Origin: DATLGB01 sp038232275
Lineage (GTDB): Bacteria; Actinomycetota; Thermoleophilia; Solirubrobacterales; Solirubrobacteraceae
Reading direction: 5' to 3'
Assembly (NCBI GenBank): GCA_038232275.1
Contig: JBBSIC010000006.1
Span: forward strand, 22,788 to 86,787
DNA: 64,000 bases
Of this stretch, positions 49,048 to 57,062 are shown piece after piece (within the stretch, counting starts at the first letter, position 1; each line of letters begins with the position of its first letter). Below the pieces are notes generated by a model, which had not been told where the DNA came from, made no database searches, and saw only the letters and a list, made by a program, of their open reading frames with translations. The translations under genes were made by a program, and so were the position numbers.

Positions 49048-50300
49048 GCGGCCACCGGCTCCCGGGCGCCGGCGCCGATCGCGCGGGTGACGCGCAGCGC
49101 GCTCTGGACGCCGTCCTCGTGAAATCCCCAGCTCCAGTAGGCGCCGCAGTAGTGCGTGCGGTTGACGCCGGACACGTCCGCGTGCCGGCGCTGCGCGGCC
49201 TGGCCGGCCGACGTGAAGACGGGATGGGCGTAGGAGATCGTCCGGATCACCGTGTCCGGGTCGATCGCCTCCGTGCGGTTCAGGGTGACCAGGAACTCGC
49301 GGTCGGCGTCCAGCGCCTGCAGCCGGTTCATCCAGTAGGTGACCGTCGAGGGCGCCTCCGGGTCCCCGGTGAGGTGGTAGTTCCAGCTCGCCCAGGCGCG
49401 CCGGCGGCGCGGCAGCAGGCGGCGGTCGGTGTGCAGCACGGCCTCGTTGGGCTGGTAGGGGATCGCGCCCAGCACCGCGTCCTCGGCCTCGGTCCGGTCG
49501 CGCAGCAGGCTCAGTGCCTGGTCGGCGTGGGTGGCGATCACGACCTCGTCGAAGACCTCGGCCTCGCCGCCGCGCGGCGTGACCTCGACGCGGTCGGCGA
49601 AGCGCTCGACCGCCGCGACCGGCGTGTCGAGGCGGATGCGGTCGGCGAACGGCGCGGTCAGCGCCTTGACGTACTCGCGCGAGCCGCCGGTGATCGTGCG
49701 CCACTGCGGCCGGGCCCGGAAGCCGAGCATCCCGTGGTTGTCGAAGAACGCGACGAGGAAGCGGGCGGGGAACGTCCACATCTGCGCGGGGTCGGCGGAC
49801 CAGACCGCGGCGGCCTGCGGGACGATCAGCTTGTCGACGAAGGCCCGGGAGAAGCTGAGATCGCGCAGCCAGTCGGCGAGCGAGGGATCGTCGCCGCAGG
49901 CGAGCAGGCGGCGCGCCTCGCGGTTGAAGCGCACGTACTCGCCGACCATCCGCTGAAAGGTCGGGTCGACCAGATGGCGGGGGTTGGCGTACAGCGCGGG
50001 CAGCGAGTGCGCGGCGTACTCGAAGTCCGCGCCGTCGGAGACGCCGAAGCTCATGTCGCTGGGCTGCGAGGCGACGCCCAGCTCGGCCAGCAGCGCCTCG
50101 AAGCCGGGGTAGTTGCGGTCGTTGAAGACGATGAACCCGGCGTCGACCGCGTAATCGCCGGCCTCGGTCGCCACCGAGACGGTGTTGGTGTGCCCGCCCG
50201 CGTAGCCTCCGGCCTCGAACACGGCCAGGTCGTGCTCGCGATGGAGCCCGTGGGCGACGGTCAGGCCGGAGACCCCGGCGCCTATGACGGCGATCTTCAT
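49044..50300 (-). CDS. FAD-dependent oxidoreductase (amine-oxidase-like)
   Basis: 418 residues. The dinucleotide fold IAVIGAGVSGLTVAHGL at the N-terminus and FEAGGYAGGHTNTV (second ribose/flavin region) are followed by AVDAGFIVFNDRNYPGFEALLAELGV, typical of the DUF1365-linked flavoprotein family; DEVVIATHADQALSLL is the substrate-side motif and NRTHYCGAYWSWGFHEDG closes the flavin site. It probably oxidises (desaturates) acyl chains for the CFA-type methyltransferase. First gene of a five-gene operon; start set at ATG 50300, 22 bases from a palindrome. Confidence 0.92.
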   Translation of the reverse strand: MKIAVIGAGVSGLTVAHGLHREHDLAVFEAGGYAGGHTNTVSVATEAGDYAVDAGFIVFNDRNYPGFEALLAELGVASQPSDMSFGVSDGADFEYAAHSLPALYANPRHLVDPTFQRMVGEYVRFNREARRLLACGDDPSLADWLRDLSFSRAFVDKLIVPQAAAVWSADPAQMWTFPARFLVAFFDNHGMLGFRARPQWRTITGGSREYVKALTAPFADRIRLDTPVAAVERFADRVEVTPRGGEAEVFDEVVIATHADQALSLLRDRTEAEDAVLGAIPYQPNEAVLHTDRRLLPRRRRAWASWNYHLTGDPEAPSTVTYWMNRLQALDADREFLVTLNRTEAIDPDTVIRTISYAHPVFTSAGQAAQRRHADVSGVNRTHYCGAYWSWGFHEDGVQSALRVTRAIGAGAREPVAA

Positions 50301-50322
50301 CGTCTGGTTTTCGCTGCGGGGC

Positions 50323-50336
50323 GTGATCCGGATCAC
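50323..50336. promoter_or_regulatory. 14-base palindrome between divergent lipid genes
   Basis: GTGATCC-GGATCAC is a perfect palindrome placed in the 66 bases between the FAD oxidoreductase start and the second CFA-type gene start. A dimeric regulator bound here could control both transcripts. Which protein binds it is unknown; no classical regulator gene lies beside it. Confidence 0.6.
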
Positions 50337-50366
50337 CGGAGGGCGGCGTACTGGCCTAGTGCTCCG

Positions 50367-51398
50367 ATGCTCAGGTACACCCTTCTCGACCACGCCCTCG
50401 AACGCAACCTGCTGCCGGACCCGGTGCTGCGGGCCGGCTCGCGCTGGGGCGCGGTGGCCCGCGTGCGCCGCGAGGCGCGCGGCGGCGTCGAGGCTCAGGA
50501 GGACCGCCTTCGCGCCCTCGTCGAGCGCATGTCGACCGGGCCAATCGCCGAGCAGGTGGATGCGGCCAACGAGCAGCACTACGAGCTGCCAGCCGAGTTC
50601 TTCGGCCTCTTCCTCGGCCCGCGGCGCAAGTACTCGGGCTGCCTGTGGTCAGAGGGCGTGCGCGACCTCGCGGGCGCCGAGGAGGCGATGCTCGCGCTGA
50701 CCTGCGAGCGCGCCGGGATCGCGGACGGCATGGACGTGCTCGACCTCGGCTGCGGCTGGGGCTCGCTGTCGCTGTGGATGGCCGAGAAGTATCCGGCGGC
50801 GAGGATCCTCGGCGTGTCCAATTCCCACGGCCAGCGCGAGTGGATCGAGGCGCAGGCGGCACGCCGCGGGCTGACCAACCTCGAGATCCGCACCCAGGAC
50901 GTCAACGAACTCGACCCCGGCCGCACGTTCGACCGCGTGGTCTCGCTGGAGATGTTCGAGCACATGCGCAACTGGCGGGAGCTGCTGCGCCGCGTCAGCA
51001 CCTGGCTCGAGCCCGACGGCGCGCTGTTCGTCCACGTCTTCTCCCACCGGCGCCTGCCCTACCGCTTCGAGGGCACGTGGGCGGCGGAGCGCTTCTTCAG
51101 CGCCGGCCTGATGCCGTCGCACGAGCTGATGGGCTTCTTTGGAGACGACCTCGTGCTCGACCGCCGCTGGGCCGTCGCCGGCACGCACTACGCGCGGACG
51201 CTGCAGGCCTGGCTGGGCAACCTCGACCGCAACCGCGCCGAGGCGCTGCGCATCCTCGGCCGCATCCATCCGCCCAGCGCGGCGCGGCGGCTGCTGGCCA
51301 CGTGGCGGCTGTTTCTCATCTCGACCGACGAGATCTGGGGCCGGCGCGGCGGGGACGAGTGGCTCGTCTCCCATTACCTGCTCAGGCCGCGCGGCTGA
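50367..51398 (+). CDS. Second CFA synthase family methyltransferase
   Basis: 343 residues, shorter than the first paralogue. Has EQHYELPAEFFGLFLGPRRKYS, the SAM motif DVLDLGCGWGSLSLWMAEKYP, SNSHGQREWIEAQA, VSLEMFEHMRNWRELLRRVS and VAGTHYARTLQAWLGNL. The EMFEH (in place of EMIEAVG) and FGLFLGPRRKYSGCLW elements place it in a distinct class of CFA-like methyltransferases. Transcribed divergently from the FAD/DUF1365/CFA operon, so two different lipid methyltransferases are produced from one locus. Its end overlaps the DUF1295 gene tail to tail by 17 bases. Confidence 0.92.
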   Translation: MLRYTLLDHALERNLLPDPVLRAGSRWGAVARVRREARGGVEAQEDRLRALVERMSTGPIAEQVDAANEQHYELPAEFFGLFLGPRRKYSGCLWSEGVRDLAGAEEAMLALTCERAGIADGMDVLDLGCGWGSLSLWMAEKYPAARILGVSNSHGQREWIEAQAARRGLTNLEIRTQDVNELDPGRTFDRVVSLEMFEHMRNWRELLRRVSTWLEPDGALFVHVFSHRRLPYRFEGTWAAERFFSAGLMPSHELMGFFGDDLVLDRRWAVAGTHYARTLQAWLGNLDRNRAEALRILGRIHPPSAARRLLATWRLFLISTDEIWGRRGGDEWLVSHYLLRPRG

Positions 51399-52176
51399 CC
51401 TTCGGCCTCCGCCGCCGCGGGATGAAGCCGCTCGTCCGCTCGACGTACTCCTCGTAGCCCGGGCGCTTGGACAGCGACTTCTCGAGCAGATCCTTGCCCG
51501 ACACCCGGGTCAGCAGGAGGGTCATCACGAGCGGGCTGACGATCGACCACCAGGCGCCGCCGTCGAGCGCGATCAAGAACAGGCCCCACCAGACCATGAA
51601 GTCGCCGAAGTAGTTCGGGTGGCGCGTATAGCGCCAGAGGCCGCGGTCCATGACCGTGCCGTGGTTGGCGGGGTCGGCCTTGAAGCGCTGCATCTGCAGG
51701 TCGCCGCCGGCCTCGAAGACCATGCCGGCCAGCCAGACCGCCACGCCGGCGTAGGCGAGGGGCCCCAGGTCGCCCGTCGCGGCGCCCGCACCCTGCACGG
51801 GCAGCGAGACGACCCAGGCCACGAGCGCCTGGAGGCCGAAGACCGTGAAGAGGCTGACGAGTGCGAAGCGGTCGCCGTGGCGCTTGCGCATCTCCCCGTA
51901 GCGGGGGTCCTCCCCCGGATGAGCGCGCTTGCGGTGGGCGATGTAGCCCGCGAGGCGCAGCCCCCACACGCTCACGAGCACCGTGGCGAGCGTCGAGCGG
52001 GCGGCGTCGCCGCCCCCCACCGCCCAGCTCACCCAGCCCGCGATCACGAAGGCCAGGCCCCACGCGACGTCGACGATCGAGACGTCGCAGAGCGGCAGCG
52101 AGAGCGCGAAGGTGGCCAGCAGCAACGCGAGCAGCGCCCCGGCGCAGATGAGCATCGTGGCGGCGAGGTCGACCAT
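51382..52176 (-). CDS. DUF1295 (steroid 5-alpha-reductase-like) membrane protein
   Basis: 264 residues with about six to seven membrane segments. SIVDVAWGLAFVI, LRLAGYIAHRKR, DLQMQRFKADPANHGTVMDRGLWRYTRHPNYFGD are the DUF1295 signature (the last similar to isoprenylcysteine methyltransferase and 5-alpha-reductase families). Commonly found with DUF1365 and CFA genes; probably reduces or modifies an acyl or isoprenoid chain. Start ATG 52176 preferred over upstream codons. Confidence 0.9.
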   Translation of the reverse strand: MVDLAATMLICAGALLALLLATFALSLPLCDVSIVDVAWGLAFVIAGWVSWAVGGGDAARSTLATVLVSVWGLRLAGYIAHRKRAHPGEDPRYGEMRKRHGDRFALVSLFTVFGLQALVAWVVSLPVQGAGAATGDLGPLAYAGVAVWLAGMVFEAGGDLQMQRFKADPANHGTVMDRGLWRYTRHPNYFGDFMVWWGLFLIALDGGAWWSIVSPLVMTLLLTRVSGKDLLEKSLSKRPGYEEYVERTSGFIPRRRRPKVSRAA

Positions 52177-52208
52177 GTTCACGGTGTACCCCCTTGAATA
52201 CTGCATCG

Positions 52209-52802
52209 ATGAATCCGCATGCCGTTCTTGGCGTGTCGGCCGACGCCGACGAAGAGGCGATCGCCAGCGCCTACCGCAGGCTGGCCAAGCGCTTTCATCC
52301 TGACCACCGTCCGGGCGACGACGCGGCGGCGCTGCGCAGGGCCGAGATCAACACGGCCTACGCGCTGCTGCGCGACGGCCAGGCGGAGATGCTCGCGCGG
52401 CGCGGCCCCGCTCCGCAGCCGGCCCAGGCCCGGCGCGCGTCGGGCGCCTGGCTGACCCCCGGCGTGCGGCGCGCGCTCGGGCCCGAGCTGCTGCGCGCGC
52501 TCGAGGCCGGCGAGCAGGTCCTGGTGGTCACCGACGTGGCGACGTGGGACAGCCCGCGGTCACGCCTGGCGATCACCGACCGGCGCCTGCTGTGGCTGCG
52601 CGACGACGCGCCCACCGACCGCGTCCGCTACCTGCGCTGGCGGGCGATCGCGTCCGTCGACGGGCGGCTGCGGCGCCCCCGGCGGCGGGTGGGCGAGCTG
52701 CGGGTCCAGCTGCGCTCCGGCCGGCGCCTGTCGTTTTCCGAGCTCGAGCCAGGCGCCCTGCGACTCGTCCTGGTCGGCGTCCGGCGCCACGTCCCGGCAT
52801 GA
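52209..52802 (+). CDS. J-domain protein with C-terminal PH-like domain
   Basis: 197 residues. MNPHAVLGVSADADEEAIAS then AYRRLAKRFHPDHRPGDDAA is a complete J domain with the HPD motif. After a short linker, residues about 95-190 (GEQVLVVTDVATWDSPRSRL, ITDRRLLWLRDD, ELRVQLRSGRRLSFSELEP) match bacterial PH-like (YokE-type) domains. It would recruit DnaK, here to a PH-domain-bound target. ATG 52209 chosen (a TTG at 52194 is possible). The stop overlaps the threonine dehydratase start. Confidence 0.85.
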   Translation: MNPHAVLGVSADADEEAIASAYRRLAKRFHPDHRPGDDAAALRRAEINTAYALLRDGQAEMLARRGPAPQPAQARRASGAWLTPGVRRALGPELLRALEAGEQVLVVTDVATWDSPRSRLAITDRRLLWLRDDAPTDRVRYLRWRAIASVDGRLRRPRRRVGELRVQLRSGRRLSFSELEPGALRLVLVGVRRHVPA

Positions 52803-53719
52803 TCGCCCTGGCCGACGTCCAGGCGGCGGCCGAGCGCCTGGAAGGCGTCGCGCGGCGCACGCCCGTGGTGCGGATGGGCCCGCACGTGTGGCTGAAGGCG
52901 GAGAACCTCCAGCGCACCGGCGCCTTCAAGTTCCGCGGCGCCTTCAACGCGATCGCGCTGCTCACCGACGCGCACGGCGTCGCGACGGTGTCCTCGGGCA
53001 ACCACGCCCAGGCCGTCGCCCTCGCGGCGCGGCTGCACGCCCTCCCGGTCACGGTCCTGATGCCCGACGACGCGCCGGACTCCAAGCGCGAGGCGACCCA
53101 GGAGCTCGGTGCGGAGATCATCGCCTTCGACCGCTACGGCGAGGACCGCGACGACCTGCTGCGCGCCCTGGTCGCCGAGCGCGGACTCGCCCCGGTGCAT
53201 CCCTACGACGACGACGCGGTGATGGCCGGCCAGGGCACCGTGGCGCTCGAGCTGCTCGCCCAGGTCCCGGAGATCGAGACGCTGGTCGTGCCGGTCGGCG
53301 GCGGCGGCCTGATCTCGGGCTGCGCCACCGTCGCCGCGGCGGCGGGCGTGCGCGTGGTCGGCGTCGAGCCCGAAGCCGGCGACGACACCCGCCGCTCGCT
53401 TGCGGCGGGCAGGCGCGTCGCGATCGACGTGCCGCGCACGATCGCCGACGGCCAGCAGACGCCGACGCCCGGCGAGCTGACCTTCCCGGTCGTCCTGCGC
53501 CACGTGGCGGAGATCGTCACCGTCAGCGACGAGGAGATCATCGCCGCCATGCGCTTCGCGCACGAGGAGCTCGAGCACGTCCTCGAGCCCAGCGGCGCGA
53601 GCGCGCTCGCCGCGGTGATGCAGGGGCGCGTGGGCGGCGGCGTCCTCGGCGTGGTGCTGACCGGCGGCAACGTGGACGCCGAGCGCTACGCCGACCTGAC
53701 GCGCCCCCTGGATTGGTGA
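52799..53719 (+). CDS. Threonine/serine dehydratase, PLP-dependent
   Basis: 306 residues. The PLP lysine is in GAFKFRGAFNA; SSGNHAQAVALAA binds the substrate carboxylate; VPVGGGGLISG is the phosphate loop. No ACT-like regulatory domain, so catabolic rather than biosynthetic type, or a serine racemase-like relative. It deaminates threonine or serine to a 2-oxo acid and ammonia. ATG overlaps the J-domain gene stop. Confidence 0.92.
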   Translation: MIALADVQAAAERLEGVARRTPVVRMGPHVWLKAENLQRTGAFKFRGAFNAIALLTDAHGVATVSSGNHAQAVALAARLHALPVTVLMPDDAPDSKREATQELGAEIIAFDRYGEDRDDLLRALVAERGLAPVHPYDDDAVMAGQGTVALELLAQVPEIETLVVPVGGGGLISGCATVAAAAGVRVVGVEPEAGDDTRRSLAAGRRVAIDVPRTIADGQQTPTPGELTFPVVLRHVAEIVTVSDEEIIAAMRFAHEELEHVLEPSGASALAAVMQGRVGGGVLGVVLTGGNVDAERYADLTRPLDW

Positions 53720-53739
53720 CCATCTAGCCTGACCCCGCG

Positions 53740-55203
53740 ATGCTCCCCCGCATCGCGGTCATCGTCGGCGTCGCCGCACTCGCCGTGGTGGCGGTCGTCG
53801 CCCTGCTGGGCGGCGGCGGCCAGGACACGCCGGTGCCGGTCAAGCCCGCCCTGGTCCCCACGCCGCCCGGCACCGACCAGGCGCCGCTAGTGGACCCCTT
53901 CAGCTACGACCCGGCCGAACGCAAGGTCTTCGAGGCGCGCGCGGCGGCCGGCAACGCCCACGTCCTCTACACGCGGTCCCCGGGCGGAGCGGTGCAGACG
54001 GCGGCGCGGGTCGCCAGGCTGCGGCCGCAGATCAACGCCGCGGCCAAGGCGGCGGACGTCTCGCCGTCGATGCTGGAGGCGCTCGTGTTCCTAGAGAGCG
54101 CCGGACGGCCCGAGGCGCTCGCGCCCCAGGGCGTCACCGGCGCGGCCGGCCTCACGCAGATCGTCGCCGAGACGGGCGTCAACCTGCTCGGGATGCGCAT
54201 CGACACGCGGCGCTCGCAGAAGCTCACCAAGCAGGCTCTGCACGCCGGCAGCCCGAAGAAGCTACGCAGGCTGCTCGCCGAGCGCCGCCGCGCCGACCCG
54301 CGCTTCCAGCCCGCCCAGGCCCTCGCCGCCACCGGCCGCTACCTGCGCATCGCCGAGAAGCGCTTCGGCAGCGAGGAGCTCGCGTTCGTCAGCTACCACA
54401 TGGGCATCGGCAACCTCGAACAGGTCCTCGAGTCCTACGCCGGCGGCAAGACCGACGAGCCGCTGCGCTACGCCCAGGTCTACTTCGACTCCTTCCCCAC
54501 GCGCCACGCGGCCACCTACGCCAAGCTCTACGCGCTCGGGGACGACTCCTCCAACTACCTCTGGAAGCTGCTCGCGGCCCGCGACATCATGCGCGCCTAC
54601 CGCACGGACCCGAACGGCCTCGCCCGGCTGCAGGGGCTGCAGCTCGCCAAGAACTCCGCGGAGGAGGTGCTGCACCCGGCCTCGGCCACGCCGGCCTTCC
54701 AAACGCCCGCGCAGCTCAAGCAGGCGCGTGCGGCCGGGGAGATCGTCCCGCTGCCCGTCGACCCGGCCAAGACCGGCCTGCGCATCGACCCGCAGATGGG
54801 CGAGCTCGCGCACAAGGTCGGGCAGGCCAGGACGCTGTACCGCGGCCTGCGGCCCGAGGCGCTGGCGCTCGCGCTCTACGTCGGCGCCCAGACCCGCGCC
54901 GCCGCACACGATCCCGGTTCGACGCTCACGCTCACCTCGACGGTGCGCGACGAGGTCTACCAGCGCCGGCTGATCAAGGGCAACGTCGAGGCGACGCGCA
55001 ACTTCTCGCTGCACACCACGGGCTGGGCCTTCGACGTCCTGCGCCGCTACCGCTCGCCCCAGCAGGCGCAGGCGTTTCAGTCCGTGCTCGACCGCCTGAC
55101 CTCGCTGAACCTGATCGCCTGGGTGCGCGAGCCTGCCGCGATCCACATCACGGCCTCGGCGGACGCCGGGGCGCTGAAGCCGCTGCTGGCCCGGGTGAAG
55201 TAG
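53740..55203 (+). CDS. Lytic transglycosylase with C-terminal DUF5715-like peptidase domain
   Basis: 487 residues with an N-terminal membrane anchor/signal (VIVGVAALAVVAVVALLGGG). An SLT-type lysozyme-fold domain (about residues 95-235) has the catalytic Glu in LEALVFLESAGRPEA, GAAGLTQIV and FVSYHMGIGN. After a linker, residues about 360-485 (TLTSTVRDEVYQRRLIKGNV, FSLHTTGWAFDVLRRY, IHITAS) look like DUF5715/VanY-type peptidoglycan peptidase. This would cut glycan strands and possibly peptide stems outside the membrane. A clear hairpin terminator starts at the stop codon. Confidence 0.85.
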   Translation: MLPRIAVIVGVAALAVVAVVALLGGGGQDTPVPVKPALVPTPPGTDQAPLVDPFSYDPAERKVFEARAAAGNAHVLYTRSPGGAVQTAARVARLRPQINAAAKAADVSPSMLEALVFLESAGRPEALAPQGVTGAAGLTQIVAETGVNLLGMRIDTRRSQKLTKQALHAGSPKKLRRLLAERRRADPRFQPAQALAATGRYLRIAEKRFGSEELAFVSYHMGIGNLEQVLESYAGGKTDEPLRYAQVYFDSFPTRHAATYAKLYALGDDSSNYLWKLLAARDIMRAYRTDPNGLARLQGLQLAKNSAEEVLHPASATPAFQTPAQLKQARAAGEIVPLPVDPAKTGLRIDPQMGELAHKVGQARTLYRGLRPEALALALYVGAQTRAAAHDPGSTLTLTSTVRDEVYQRRLIKGNVEATRNFSLHTTGWAFDVLRRYRSPQQAQAFQSVLDRLTSLNLIAWVREPAAIHITASADAGALKPLLARVK

Positions 55204-55238
55204 GTTTCGGCCTGCGGTCGCCGCAAGCGGAGACCTAC
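55200..55238 (+). terminator. Terminator hairpin after the transglycosylase gene
   Basis: GTAGGT (55200-55205) pairs with ACCTAC (55233-55238), with an inner TGCGG/CCGCA pair around a 3-base loop. The hairpin begins at the stop codon and ends 14 bases before the next GTG. Confidence 0.6.
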
Positions 55239-55252
55239 GGACGACGCTACGT

Positions 55253-56137
55253 GTGACCCCAGACGCCATCCGCACCCCCGACGAGGTCCTGCAGGGCCTC
55301 CCCGACTTCCCGTTCGAGCCGTGCTTCCGGCAGGTGGACGGGCTGCGGCTCGCCCACCTCGACGAGGGGGACGGCGCCCCGGTGGTCATGTGGCACGGGG
55401 AGCCCACGTGGTCGTTTCTGTGGCGCAAGGCGCTGCCGCCCGTCCGCGATGCCGGCTTCCGCGTGATTTGCCCCGACCTCGTCGGCTTCGGACGCTCCGA
55501 CAAGCCGGTGGACCGCGACTGGTACACCTACGACCGCCACGTCGACATGGCTGCGACGCTGCTCGAGGATCTCGACCTGCGCGACGCGACCTTCGTCATG
55601 CACGACTGGGGCGGCCCGATCGGCCTGCGCCTGGCGGTCGAGCACCCCGACCGCGTGGCCCGGCTCGTGATCCTGGACACCGCCATCTCCACGGGGGACC
55701 GGCAGATGGGCGTTCAGTGGCAGCGCTTCCGCGCCTTCGTGGACCGCATCGAGGACCTGCCGATGTCCCCGATCCTTCAGGGCGGCACGGAGGCCGAGCT
55801 GCCCGGCGCCGTGCTCGACGCCTACGAGGCCCCCTTTCCCAACCCGGCCAGCAAGGCCGGCGCGCGCGCCTTCCCCGGCCTGATCGCCCAGACGCCGGAC
55901 CATCCGGCCGCCGCGGCGGGGCGGCGAGTGCTCGAGGCGCTGCGCGCCGACGAGCGCGACAAGCTGCTGCTGTGGGCGGCCGGCGACCTCGTCCTGCCGC
56001 CGCAGCTCGGCGACGCGTTCGCCGAGGCGCTGGGCGCGCCGAAGCCGACACCGATCGAGGGCGCCGGCCACTTCCTGCAGGAGGACAAGGGCGCCGAGAT
56101 CGGCGCCCTCGTCGCCGACTGGCTGGGCAGCCGCTAG
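55253..56137 (+). CDS. Haloalkane dehalogenase-like hydrolase (DhlA type)
   Basis: 294 residues. HGEPTW (Glu50) and VMHDWGGPIGLR (nucleophile Asp118, halide Trp119) follow haloalkane dehalogenase class I; QWQRFRAF offers the second halide Trp, WAAGDLVLP the catalytic Asp and GAGHFLQED the catalytic His. The full set favours real dehalogenase activity more than for the paralogue at 7258-8139, which has Asn where this has Glu50. GTG start; the stop overlaps the SDR stop tail to tail. Confidence 0.87.
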   Translation: MTPDAIRTPDEVLQGLPDFPFEPCFRQVDGLRLAHLDEGDGAPVVMWHGEPTWSFLWRKALPPVRDAGFRVICPDLVGFGRSDKPVDRDWYTYDRHVDMAATLLEDLDLRDATFVMHDWGGPIGLRLAVEHPDRVARLVILDTAISTGDRQMGVQWQRFRAFVDRIEDLPMSPILQGGTEAELPGAVLDAYEAPFPNPASKAGARAFPGLIAQTPDHPAAAAGRRVLEALRADERDKLLLWAAGDLVLPPQLGDAFAEALGAPKPTPIEGAGHFLQEDKGAEIGALVADWLGSR

Positions 56138-57024
56138 GCGGCGCTGGCGGCCTCGGGCTCCTCGAGCTTCTCCTCGGCGGCCGGCGTGCTGCGGGCGGCG
56201 CGCGCCTCGTAGGCGGTGCGCTCGGCCCCGTGGGCGGCGTCCATCAGCACGCGGTCGGCCTTCAAGAACCGCGCGATGCCCTCGCGGACGCCACGCGGCC
56301 AGACCGCCATGAAGTGGCTGATGTAGCCCGTGGACCTGGGGACGTGGACGTCGAACCTCGGCACCTGCAGGGTGGCGACGATCGCGGCGGCGACCTCCTG
56401 CGGCGTGATCTTCTTGACGAAGCGGGCGTCCCTGAGGCCGGCCGCGAGCTCGGTGTTGACGACGCCGGGCATCACGCAGGAGATCTCGACGCCCGAGCCG
56501 CGCAGCTCGAAGCGCACGGCCTCCGAGTAGCCGACGACCCCGTGCTTGGTCGCACAGTAGGTCGCGCCGCCCGGGAACCCGCCCTTGCCGGCGATGGAGG
56601 CGATGTTGACGATGTGGCCGCTGCCGCGCGACCGGAAGCGGTTGATGCCCTCCTTGGTGCCGTGGATGACCGCGTGCAGGTTGAGCTCGAGCTGGCGGCC
56701 GATGGAGGCGTCGCTCTCGTCCTCCGCGGCGGCCAGCGGCATGATCCCGGCGTTGTTGACGATCACGTCGAGCGGGCCGACCTCGCGCTCGACCGCGTCC
56801 AGAAAGGCCGTGAAGGCGGGCCGGTCCGTCACGTCGAGCCGGCGTGCGATCGTCCCGCCGCCCAGCTCCGCCGCGGTGCGCTCGGCCGTCTCGAGGTCGA
56901 CGTCGCCGATCGCCACGCGGGCTCCCTGGGCGACGAGCGCGGCGGCGGTCGCGGCGCCGATGCCCCGGCCTCCGCCTGTGATGACGACGACCTTGCCAGA
57001 CAACGATCGGGGCTGCTTTGCCAT
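56134..57024 (-). CDS. Short-chain dehydrogenase/reductase
   Basis: 296 residues. NAD(P)-binding VVVITGGGRGIGAATAAAL, NNAGIMPL, catalytic Ser in NIASIAGKGG and YCATKHG. The C-terminal 60 residues (HFMAVWPRGVREGIARFLKA then an acidic Ala/Glu-rich tail) are an extension typical of long SDRs in actinobacteria. Substrate unknown. The ATG at 57024 gives MAKQPRSLSGK. Confidence 0.9.
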   Translation of the reverse strand: MAKQPRSLSGKVVVITGGGRGIGAATAAALVAQGARVAIGDVDLETAERTAAELGGGTIARRLDVTDRPAFTAFLDAVEREVGPLDVIVNNAGIMPLAAAEDESDASIGRQLELNLHAVIHGTKEGINRFRSRGSGHIVNIASIAGKGGFPGGATYCATKHGVVGYSEAVRFELRGSGVEISCVMPGVVNTELAAGLRDARFVKKITPQEVAAAIVATLQVPRFDVHVPRSTGYISHFMAVWPRGVREGIARFLKADRVLMDAAHGAERTAYEARAARSTPAAEEKLEEPEAASAA

Positions 57025-57062
57025 GCGACAACTCCTGTTCGAAAGCGTGGGGGCCGGGAACG

